From Xenoacremonium recifei (taxonomy: Eukaryota > Ascomycota > Sordariomycetes > Hypocreales > Nectriaceae): DNA of 64,000 nucleotides. The notes beneath the pieces were generated by a model. It did no database searches and was not told the origin of the DNA. It was given only the letters and a program-made list of their open reading frames with translations. Below are positions 55,380-64,000 of the stretch, piece after piece (position 1 is the stretch's first letter; each line of letters starts with the position of its first letter). Made by a program: the position numbers and the translations under genes. The DNA lies in contig WOFQ01000006.1 in NCBI GenBank assembly GCA_012184525.1, positions 372,001 through 436,000 on the forward strand. The letters run 5' to 3'.

Positions 55380-57353
55380 GGAATACAGTAAGGAATGAGG
55401 TCGAGACAATGGTTACCTGAATAGACCCTGGCTCATAATATCCACGAATGACCCGGATGAGATTCAATATCATGTCTTTGATCCTCTTCTCCAATGTACG
55501 TCGTCGACCAGGGGTTCACTATTGATGTATAAGCGTGGCGTTAGATTTTGGTCATACAAAAATTGGCATTAGACAAAAAAGGGAAAAATACTACTTTGTT
55601 CACAGCAGGATTCCGTTTCTCATCGGGAGCCTCAGATGCAGATATCTAGTGTTGCCTTTGACGGCCTGGTGACTACAAAGCCTAGGCCTAAGGATCTAGA
55701 GGCGGTTGTGGATTTGGCGAAAAGAATCAAAAGGCACGCAAGAGAAAGACAGAGGACAAAATCTTCCAGGTGACCGGGTCGTCATGTCAAAGGTCGCAAA
55801 ATGGTCTACGTGGGTGGTCAATAAACGCGTGTCTAGATGCGCAGCTCCAGGACAGCGTCGAAGACATCAGAAAGAATACATCAAAAAAACCGGAGGTTGG
55901 GAGGTTTAGAGAATTCAGCATGTCCAAGCTGTGAATGGTCACCGGTGTGCCCACGAATGTCACCAGGCCAACAGCTGCAGCCTTCATGCGGCCGTATTCC
56001 GGACCACATCACCTCGCCGGTGTGGTAAGCAGTGAGAAGCCGAAGGTGACTGTCACTGCATGTATGTACGCGACATTTCGGTACGTCAGATGCCAAATAA
56101 AAATACGATGTTGATCTCGATATTTTTATTTTGGGCACAACGTTGTGCCTCCGACCCCCCGGACAAGGATCCGTGGACCACGGCGAAGACGGAGACGGAT
56201 CGTCGGAGGTTGGAGGCCGGAGTTCGTGGCGGAGCTGGAGGGGGGGGATCAAATGTCTCTGAAGGATTTAAGACGAGGTCGGTCAGGTGGTCGGGCTATC
56301 GAACGACATGGACGGGAGCTGAAGGTGCGCTGCCAATCGGCAGACAGCTGCAAGGGGGAAAAGCCTGCTGCTGCATTATGCGACCTTTCCTATGATCCAG
56401 CCAGCACACGTTGCGTCGGCCAAGAAAAGCAGGGAGGGGCGAGCGAGCGAGGGTCCGTAGAAACATAGAGTGATAGACAAAGAGGAGAGGAGAGACTCTG
56501 GACTAGGGCACCAAAGGCACGCAGTCAGGGTCTCCCTCCAAACCTTGAGCCTGGGATGATGTCAAAGGAGAAGGGTCCAGCGTCTCGTGTTGAGTTCGGA
56601 GATCGTCCCAGTCCCACGTTGGGGCTGGATCGGCGCGAGACAGTTGACGTGCAAGCGAGACATGACGGCATCTCACCTCAGGGGGCGTTCTTGCAGTCTG
56701 GTAGCGACTGTAGAGTAATTGCGCTCTGCAAAATGATGCTGTAGCGAGCGTATGAAGAGCAGCAGAGCACGAGCTGACGGACTGTCAGGCTGGATCAGCC
56801 CAGCACTGCCAGATCATCAAAGGACCCTGCAGCGGAAAGTTCCTAACGCGCCGAACCAACCAGCGATGCCAGACCGCCACTGCAGCGCTGCACGAGGGCT
56901 GGGAAGGGGGGGTTGATCGCCCGGATGGCTTCGTATTCCCGCCACAGCGCTAGGCCGTTTGATGGGCGACGGCTTCGCCCTCTGGATTCGGTGGGCTCCC
57001 GCTGGGTCGCGATGGAGCAGGGCATGACGTCGACGGGAATTCTTCGCATGACGGGACCAGCAGCACGGCGTGGTACGGGTCGTTCCTGTTTGTTAATTGG
57101 GCCGCGGCGGGAGGAGGGTGTTTGCTGGTTGTGTTTCGGAAAGTTATAAGAGGTTGGGTGGTGGCTCTTTGCGTTTGACAAAAGAGAGGTTGGGGAGAGC
57201 AGCGCCTGCCGCATCGACGTATTTAACACCTGCCCAAACAACCAGAATTACCACAACAACAATCAACTCCATCCAGCCTTCACTGCACATTTGACTCACT
57301 TCAACAACAATTCTTTACTCAAACCAACCACACCAATACCCATCATCATCACA
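55380..57353. other. Intergenic, 2 kb
   Basis: Downstream of rpb6 and upstream of the secreted cysteine-rich protein. GC-rich open frames on both strands lack any protein feature. I see no RNA gene. Confidence 0.5.
57220..57226 (+). promoter_or_regulatory. TATA-like element of the secreted-protein gene
   Basis: TATTTAA lies 134 bases before the ATG and is followed by a CA-rich, G-poor leader, a pattern seen in strongly expressed fungal genes. Motif-only support. Confidence 0.4.
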
Positions 57354-57841
57354 ATGAAGTTCTCTGCTGCTGCCATCGGTGCCGTCGTCTCGGCTATCGT
57401 CGCTACGGCGTCGCCCATCCACCATAAGCGCGAAGTCGGTGGTGTAAGTCAACCCCTGCCATCTGGACCCTAACCCAACCACCATGGCATCTACTTCACT
57501 CTATTCATCGAACCAACGCTGACTGGCCATCTCAGATCCTCATGTGCACTGGCGCCAACGCTACTGGTACCTGCTCGTACAAGGTGTATTCCATGGAAAC
57601 GTGCCACCAGCTGCCCAAGCCCTACTTCGAGAACATCAACACCTTCGCCCCCGACGGCGAGGCCTTCTCCTGCTACCCGCGTGCCTACTCCTGCGGCGGC
57701 ATCTGCACCAGCCCCGAGGGATGCACGGTCGGTGCCGTCGATTTCGACTGGGAGTACAAGTACAATCTCAGCGCCGTCGAGTGGACTACGCTCTTCAAGA
57801 GCTTCGACTGCGCGCTCAAGAGCAACACTACTTCTTCGTAA
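57354..57841 (+). CDS. Small secreted cysteine-rich protein
   Basis: A 131-residue protein from exons 57354-57443 and 57536-57841. A clear signal peptide (residues 1 to about 19-20, hydrophobic core AAAIGAVVSAIVATA) is followed by a Lys-Arg site at 25-26, typical of Kex2 processing. The mature part has eight cysteines (34, 43, 53, 76, 83, 87, 93, 122), enough for four disulfides, and three N-glycosylation sequons (N38, N107, N127). No known domain is recognised. The features match fungal secreted effector-like or cell-wall proteins, but no function is claimed. A TATA-like element and CA-rich leader suggest strong expression. Confidence 0.8.
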
Positions 57842-58319
57842 AGGGTGTCAATGAATGATTGGAACTTGCGCGGGGCGGAATAGACCAGCGTGCCCGCGCG
57901 CGCGCAATGAGGCTTATGACGGATGGGCGTTTACGGATAGGATTTCCCGATTCGGGAGGGTCAAGACGGTTGCTTTTCTTACGACGGCGTTTCATCACAG
58001 GTACATACGGAGCATCGTTATGGAGGGGCCACACTGAACTGCATTGCCAAAAGGAGGCAAAACCTGGGGAATCGTGCTTGGACGAGATGGAGATAATTCG
58101 GCGTCACGGCGGAGTGGGGAAGCGCTGCTCCATCATGACGATAGCTAGAGCTCCCCCTCCCCCTCTTCTAGAACATACATAGCACTTGCTGGAATCAACA
58201 ACCCAATGCTCTCATCCGTTACTTTTCAATTCTTGTAGTATTGCAGAGTGTGACAGCAGCTGCAGGCTTTACCTCGATTGACTCGATACCCGTAGACTGC
58301 ATCGTCTACAGCGTCCACC
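57842..58319. other. Intergenic between secreted-protein gene and FGH
   Basis: Same-strand spacer with 3' UTR and promoter sequence. No gene is supported. Confidence 0.5.
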
Positions 58320-59284
58320 ATGGCCTTCACCACCAACGCAACCATCACCACCTTCGGAGGCCGGCTCCTGAAGCTCACCCACCAGTCTTCCTCCACCGGC
58401 ACGCCTATGAACCTCAACCTCTACCTCCCGCCCTCCGCCACCGCCGCCAAGCCCGCGCCCCTGCTGATCTACCTCTCGGGCCTCACCTGCAGCCCCGAGA
58501 ACGTCACGGAAAAGGGCTTCCTGCACGCGCACGCCTCGCCGCTGGGCCTGGCGCTTCTGTACCCGGACACTTCCCCCCGCGGCACCGACCACCCGGGCGA
58601 GCACGACAGCTGGGACTTTGGCAGCGCGGCGAGCTTCTACATCGATGCGACGGCCGAGCCCTGGAGCAAGAACTACCGCATGGAGACGTATCTGACCAAG
58701 GAGCTGCCGGGGCTGGTGTTTGATGCGTTCAAGGAGGTGGATGGGAGCCGGGTGTCGATTGCGGGGCATTCGATGGGTGGGCATGGTGCGTTGACGCTGT
58801 ATTTGAAGAATCCGGGGATGTTTAAGAGCGTGAGTGCGTGGGCGCCGATTTCGAACCCGAGTTTGTGTCCGTGGGGGGAGAAGGCCTTTACGGGGTACTT
58901 GGGCGAGGATAAGGAGGCGTGGAAGAAGCATGATGCGACGGAGTTGGTGAAGGGATGGAAGGGGCCTCTGAATGCCTTGATTGATGTGGTATGTTGCTTG
59001 GAGCTATCGGATGCTCGCTGGAGATGCTGACTTGGCGTAGGGCACTGCCGACAACTTCTACAAGGCCGGCCAGCTGCTGCCTGAGAACCTAGAGAAGGCC
59101 GTCAAGGAGACTGGCCTAGAGGGTCTCAAGGTCCGCTACCAGGAGGTAAGTCCTACTCCATCACTGCAGGTCCCAAAAGATAGGGTACTGACTCTCACAG
59201 GGCTACGACCACTCGTACTTCTTCATCTCGACCTTTGGCGAGGACCATGTCAAGCACGCTGCCAAGTACCTCGGCCTCTTATGA
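58320..59284 (+). CDS. S-formylglutathione hydrolase (esterase D)
   Basis: A 285-residue cytosolic alpha/beta hydrolase from exons 58320-58988, 59041-59145 and 59201-59284. It hydrolyses S-formylglutathione to formate and glutathione in formaldehyde detoxification. The nucleophile is the Ser in AGHSMGGHGAL (G-x-S-x-G). Other signatures are YLSGLTCSPENVTEKG, the conserved SPRGTDHPGEHDSWDFG, GTADNFYKAGQL with the acid, and the catalytic His in GYDHSYFFISTF. The size matches esterase D (about 280). Confidence 0.97.
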
Positions 59285-59637
59285 ATTCCCGAGGCCAGGC
59301 TTTGAAATTGAAAAAGGTGGTATTGATAGAACGATCTGCGCGCGTCCATCTCTCTATATACGAAACGTCGAAACGTATATACATGGTAGCTGAGGCTGGA
59401 AGACGCACAAGGCGTCCCCGTATGCGCCCCTGATGAATCCAAAAATATGAACAAATCCGTCAAATCGCCTGCGGACAGGAATGCCTTGTCAAACCTGTGA
59501 CATGCTCAGAGAGACCTTGAAACAAGTCGGCGTCGACGCCGAACTCAACATGACGCCCGCAGATGTGATAACCAGACAGTATACAGTGTCGACCAACTTC
59601 ACAAACAAGCCCAGGGAAACGCCCTGCAAGATGCCTT
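59285..59637. other. Convergent 3' region between FGH and afi1
   Basis: Only 3' flanking sequence is seen here. Confidence 0.5.
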
Positions 59638-62271
59638 CTAACTGATCCTATGTTCAATATCGGGGCTAAACCCCTCCTTCTCCAACTTGGCACGCATCTC
59701 CGCCTCGGCCTCGCGCCGAATCCGTATATACGCCAACTTCTCAAAGCGCGACAAGCTCTTCCACCAATGCTGGCCGGCCTCATGCTCGCTGATGCGCTCG
59801 AGCAGATCGGCCGTGCGCGCACGCACATCGCGATCCTTGTGGAAGAGCCCCAGCGCGATGTAGAACAGGCCGGCGTGCGACTCGGGCGCCACGCTGAGCA
59901 GCAGGCAGATCTCGTCGTACGAGTGCACGTGCTTGGCGAAGGTCAGGTAGATGTCCTTGCTGAGGGCGGGTGAGAGGCGCTGCATGCGTAGGCGGTCGTG
60001 CATGTGTGCTAGGTCTAGGCCCTTGAGCGGGCGGACTGTGTAGAGCTGTGCCAGGTCCTGTGTGCCCCCTGTTAGCTGCTGTGCACCAAGCAAATTGAGT
60101 CATTCAGGAGGAGGGTTACCTGGATGAAGCTGTAGTAGCTGCGCGTGTTACGCCAGCCCTCGACTCTCGTCACGTTGCCGGCGAGCTCCTTATGCTTCGC
60201 CGTGTCGTCCGCCCAGACGTAACCGTGGCCGCTGGCGCCCGGGGCTGTGAGTTCCTGATCGTCGCCGCCGATGTACAAAGCGCTGGCGCCGTACACGCTC
60301 TCTTCGAACTGGGCGGCAATGCGCGTAAACTTGCTAACCCAGTCGCGCCACTTGGCCCGGATGACACGCTCACCATGTCTCGCCGCGATGCTGCGGAGAA
60401 TATCGGTCATGAATGCGTTGTCGCCCGTCAGATCCTGGCTGTTGTTGGCGGTGCCGCTCGCCGTGACTGCTAGGGACGGATTCTGTTGTTGGAAGTAAAG
60501 CAGGCCTTCAGTCGTGGGCGCTGGGTCGATTTCACTGCTGATCTTGACCCGTCCGCTCGGCAAGTCGCAGAGGACGTCCCACCACTTAGGATGATGCTCA
60601 AAGGTCGGGTTTGTCACGCCCGCAATGAAGCCAGGGACATTCAGCAGGTCGTCGATCTTGGTCAGATCGGTATAAGGGAACGCATGCCTCGTGAACCCAC
60701 GCAGGATGCCCCCTGAGGCAAGCGCACAAGCAGCCAAGACGGCCTCTGCAACCTCCCCCGAGGGCATGTTGTGTCCTAGAAAAATGATCCTCTTCTGCGT
60801 CAACAGCGCATTGGCCAGCACGATGATTGGATGCGTGTTGACGCCGTTGGTCGTCAAGTGAGGGTGCAGCGCAAACGGCTGCGGAGACTTTGTGTGCGGA
60901 TCGGAGAAATTCTGGATCAGCTTGATGAGCGAGAAGTCACCGACGGTTTCCGGCATGATGGCCGTGGGCACTTTGATCGGGATCGGGATGCCCTTGTACA
61001 TGACCTTGCTCTCAAACTCATGCGTGTCCCGGGGCACCGAGTAAATGGACTGGCCGCCTTCGACATGGGCCTTGGTCCCGGTTCTCGAGATCCCGGCCGG
61101 CTTCGGGGGACTCCTGCTCGCATCAAATGGTTGGTCCGCGGACTCTTCCTGGCGGTCCTCGGCTATCCGCATCTGAATCATTTGCTCAAACTTCTCCACG
61201 AACAGATCCTTGTTCTCGCTTGACTGCAGCAAGTGTCTCTCAAGGATGCTGAGCTTCGGCATTAGGGACAGGTCCATGGCATTGACCGCATCATAAAGCA
61301 TCGCTAGGGTCTCTGGGACAGGCGATTTGAAATACTCCTCCAGGGCTAATAATAACAAGGGCTGGGGGTTGGGAGACGCAAGGATCAGCACACACGCGCG
61401 GGTACGGGAGTGATGCGGGAAGGCGACTTACCTTGTAGATATGCAGGAAGGGATGCCGCGTGCAGATGGCCATGGCCTTGACAATGGCACCTCTCTTCAC
61501 CGTCTGATCGTGTTTGGTGTTGACCAAGTTCAGGACATAAATGAGCGGTGGCCCCTCGCCTCCCTCAGGTTCGCTGTCCGTAGACTCGTCATCGTCGTCC
61601 CAATCCTCTTCAGGGTCCTCGAGATCATCCTCCTCTTCCTCTTCCTCCTCGTCTATAATTCCAGCTGCTTTGTCGCGCCTTTGCCGTCGCCTCCTCCGCC
61701 TCCTTTCCTTTGCCTTGCGCTCTGCATCCTCCTCCTCTTGACTCGTGTCTTTGTGCAGGAAGAAAATGGTCCAATCTTGATTTCGAGCATGCGCCTGATC
61801 CGGCAGCATCAGCTCCGCCAGCATGTTCTCGTCTCCCGTAATGGCGACTGGATACTGATGCTCCATCACAGGCCCCCTATCAATGTCGAAGGAGGCGACC
61901 AAGATGTACTCGACATGGTTCTCCGTCGACCCTCGAGGATACTGCGAGCGAAGCTTCCGCCGTGGGCGTCCCTCATTTTGCGCACGTCGCGGTGCGGACA
62001 AGGACGAGTGCTGTGACGACGGGCCGGGCGAGGACGACTTGGATTTGGAGCTCAGATCAGAGATCTCGGCTTCAAGACCCGGCGGCAGCGGCGACCTGGA
62101 TGGCCGCGACGACTGTGACATTTGCGACGGGGAACGAGACGGCGGGAAGGACGAGAGCGAGGTCCGGCGCTTGGGCAGACTCCCATTGGAGTGGTTCAGG
62201 CTGAGGTTGCTGTTGGTCCCGTTGCTGACCGTCCGGCTCATATATGGCAGCGCCGTCTGCATGGATGCCAT
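59638..62271 (-). CDS. afi1: Arf3-interacting DENN-type protein Afi1
   Basis: An 833-residue protein from minus-strand exons 62271-61432, 61361-60120 and 60057-59638, all in phase. It starts at ATG 62271 (the in-frame TTG at 62295 is rejected). After a Ser/Arg-rich tail-like N-terminus comes the Afi1 domain (EYILVASFDIDRGPVMEHQYP, then DWTIFFLHKD), interrupted by a long basic and then acidic insert. The second exon carries the SPA/DENN-like region (GLNTHPI-like segment NGVNTHPIIVLANALLTQKR, then IIFLGHNMPSGEVAEAVL). Yeast Afi1 docks Arf3/ARF6 at the cell cortex to maintain polarity. The DENN fold suggests a Rab/Arf regulatory role, inferred from the family. Confidence 0.92.
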
Positions 62272-63361
62272 GGCGAGCTGGTTCGAGCTGCCCAATGAAG
62301 CAGCAATTCAGCGGCAGGGAGAAGCAGAAACAGCGGTCTTCGAGCAGAGAAGGGCTGTAATGGAGGCCACCCACGCTCTTAATCACGTCGTGGCCTCGTA
62401 GGACTCGGGATGGGGCGTCGGATGGCGATCTACAGCCAGTGCACCCGCCAGGGGGGGAAGAGGTCTATCGAGAGGGATTCGAGGATGAGGTTTCGGAGAC
62501 GTCGTGTACGTTAAGGGGACAGGGAGGATTCGATCGATTGGAACTGCAGAGGCGCATCTAGGGTCACAACATGGTGAACGGCGGTGCTCGAGATGCTGCT
62601 GCGTCAGGCCGGCATCTCGCAATGTCGCATAAGAGGAGAGTCACGAAGAGGTCCGAGGATGTCTCGTCGTCGCATCCGGCCGGCGCCAGAGGAATTGATA
62701 GCGGTGGACTTTCAGTGGTGGACCTGGACCTCCCCTCATCAGCCCCTGAAAGTGGCCTGCTGGGCCATGCTAACGCCACATTTTGCAGCGAGCTGTCAGG
62801 CAGAACAGAACCCATGCCGGTCCCTGTGGCTAGTGGTCATGGTGGGGTTCACATAAGACATCCCTAGACGTGGCTGGTGAGTTGAAGCATAATGGTTGAG
62901 GGAAGGACCTGATACAGTTGCGGTTTCTGGTTTTCTTGGTCCACAGACCATGTTGCATTCTCTTGGTGATTCGATGTTAACGAGCCAATTGGATGTACCA
63001 GCGCGAAACAATGCCATATGATAGGCCTGCAAGGGGCCAACTCGGTGGCTATTGCAGACGCTGTGGCTGCCCCGCGCACAAGCCACACACTATCCCAGCA
63101 TCTCCCCAGTTACCAGCGCCAACCGCCACATTGTTTACTTTGATAAGGCACGAGGCGCATGATCGGCCAAGCACCGCCAGCTCCTAGACGCCAGGAACTG
63201 CATTTCTTCCTCAACATCACTCCGCCCATAACCACGAATTTCGCGTCTCTCGCCAACCCTCCCAAGACATTTTCTCATCCAAATCAGACTGTCTCTTGCC
63301 GCCTTACTCTCCCGTCCGCTTTGTTTATTTGCTTCCTCTCCGCAGACCCACGTACAAGACA
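62272..63361. other. Divergent intergenic region, 1.1 kb
   Basis: Shared upstream DNA of afi1 (minus) and the myosin light-chain gene (plus). No gene is supported. Confidence 0.5.
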
Positions 63362-64000
63362 ATGGTAGCTCGGCGATCCCTACAAGCGTGCGCATTCCTG
63401 CTAACACCGGCTGTTTCCAGTCTGTGCCGGCTGCCTACAAGCCCTCGCCCTTGGGCTATGGCTCTTCTCCCACACGAAGCTCTCCGTTTCGACGTCCCGA
63501 GTCTCCTGCTTCCCCCTCGCCGCTGCGACACACGACTCCCACGAGCTCCCCAACAAAGGCCGGCCCCTTTGGCAGCACGACGACTTCGAGATTCGCAAGG
63601 CCCACCACGCCCACGAGCACCCAGCAGAGTTGGACGCCCAAGGCAAAGGTGGAGGAGATGACGGCATCACCGCAGCGACAGACTCCCTCGACGCCGACGG
63701 TCAAGTCGCTGGGCCACGGCAATTCCCTATCACAACTACAGCCCGCCCAGGTTCGGACGCTGCGTGATGGGTTCCAGATCCTGGACCGGGACTGTGATGG
63801 TGTTGTGAACCGAGATGATGTTGCTGACATGCTGAACCAACTTGGTATGGAGACAGCACTATTATCCAGCCTGGACATTCGATGCTGACATGAGAAGGTC
63901 TCCCACACGGTCAATCCGACGTTTCCCAATTCTTTCCTCCCTCACAGCCCCAGACGATTGCTCTGGCCGCATTTCTCAACACCTTGTCCGAGGCATTGGC
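63362..64000 (+). CDS. Myosin regulatory light chain (partial at window edge)
   Basis: The 5' part of an EF-hand protein, cut by the window end. Exons are 63362-63364 (the ATG alone), 63421-63844 and 63898 to beyond 64000. A Ser/Pro/Thr-rich N-terminus of about 115 residues precedes the first EF hand (REDFQILDRDCDGVVNRDDV-like: FQILDRDCDGVVNRDDVADM), followed by LGLPHGQSDVSQFFPP and FLNTLSEAL. This matches fungal regulatory light chains of type II myosin (Rlc1), which act in the contractile ring. The extended N-terminus may carry the regulatory phosphosites. The start is chosen because the first in-frame ATG sits directly at a GTAGCT donor, mirroring ess1. Confidence 0.85.

Noticed and set aside
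1..64000. A secondary-metabolite, defence or mobile gene cluster
   Set aside because: The genes are conserved housekeeping functions with separate roles, on mixed strands, without the enzyme sets, recombinases or repeats expected for such a cluster.

Overview
The window is nuclear DNA from a filamentous ascomycete (Pezizomycotina), most likely a Sordariomycete. It is GC-rich, densely packed with genes on both strands, and its genes are broken by short (46-120 base) GT-AG introns. Their products are clear orthologues of fungal proteins. I cannot name the species. I see no transposon, virus, CRISPR array, rRNA or secondary-metabolite cluster. Nearly everything is conserved single-copy housekeeping content.

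Layout. 0.3-8 kb (+): a Snt2-type chromatin reader and a STK16/Env7-like kinase. 8.6-11.9 kb (-): the GH38 alpha-mannosidase Ams1. 14-15 kb (-): an unknown protein with an acidic tail. 16.6-20 kb (+): mitochondrial MutS homologue Msh1. 20.8-22.6 kb (-): a five-exon coiled-coil protein that looks like augmin subunit HAUS3. 24.7-26.8 kb (+): a fused LrgA-LrgB membrane protein. 27.2-28 kb (-): the prolyl isomerase Ess1/Pin1. 28.73 kb (+): initiator tRNA-Met. 29-30 kb (-): an NmrA-like protein. 31-32.4 kb (+): an Erj5-like ER J-protein. 32.9-34 kb (+): a PAQR/Izh receptor-like protein. 34.2 kb (+): a small Cys/His protein. 34.6-35.7 kb (-): a four-helix MARVEL-like protein. 36.9-38.9 kb (-): a Pex8-like peroxin. 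39.3 kb (+): a TMEM170-like protein. 40.8 kb (+): Ste14. 41.8-43.5 kb (-): DGAT1-like acyltransferase. 44.9-47.2 kb (+): Pfs2. 47.7-48.8 kb (-): Nuc1/EndoG. 50.1 kb (+): a possible small membrane protein. 50.6-52.4 kb (+): Zrt3-like zinc transporter. 52.9-54.4 kb (-): TFIIIA. 54.8-55.4 kb (+): Rpb6. 57.4-57.8 kb (+): a small secreted cysteine-rich protein. 58.3-59.3 kb (+): S-formylglutathione hydrolase. 59.6-62.3 kb (-): Afi1 (DENN-type). 63.4 kb to the edge (+): myosin regulatory light chain, cut by the window end.

Several genes touch shared processes although they are not an operon-like cluster. Rpb6, TFIIIA, Ess1, Pfs2 and Snt2 act in transcription and RNA 3'-end formation. Msh1 and Nuc1 act on mitochondrial DNA. 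Pex8, DGAT1, Ste14, Erj5 and TMEM170 act in the ER, peroxisome and lipid membranes. Head-to-head pairs with short shared promoters are TFIIIA/Rpb6 (338 bases) and Pex8/TMEM170 (377 bases).

The observations most worth a second look are the HAUS3-like augmin subunit, the fused LrgAB protein with two rare GTCGG splice donors, two genes whose start codon is an exon of its own, a GC-AG intron in the J-protein gene, the TFIIIA/Rpb6 shared promoter with an in-frame TFIIIA intron, the repeat-bearing unknown protein, and the secreted cysteine-rich protein. I found no convincing new multi-gene system.
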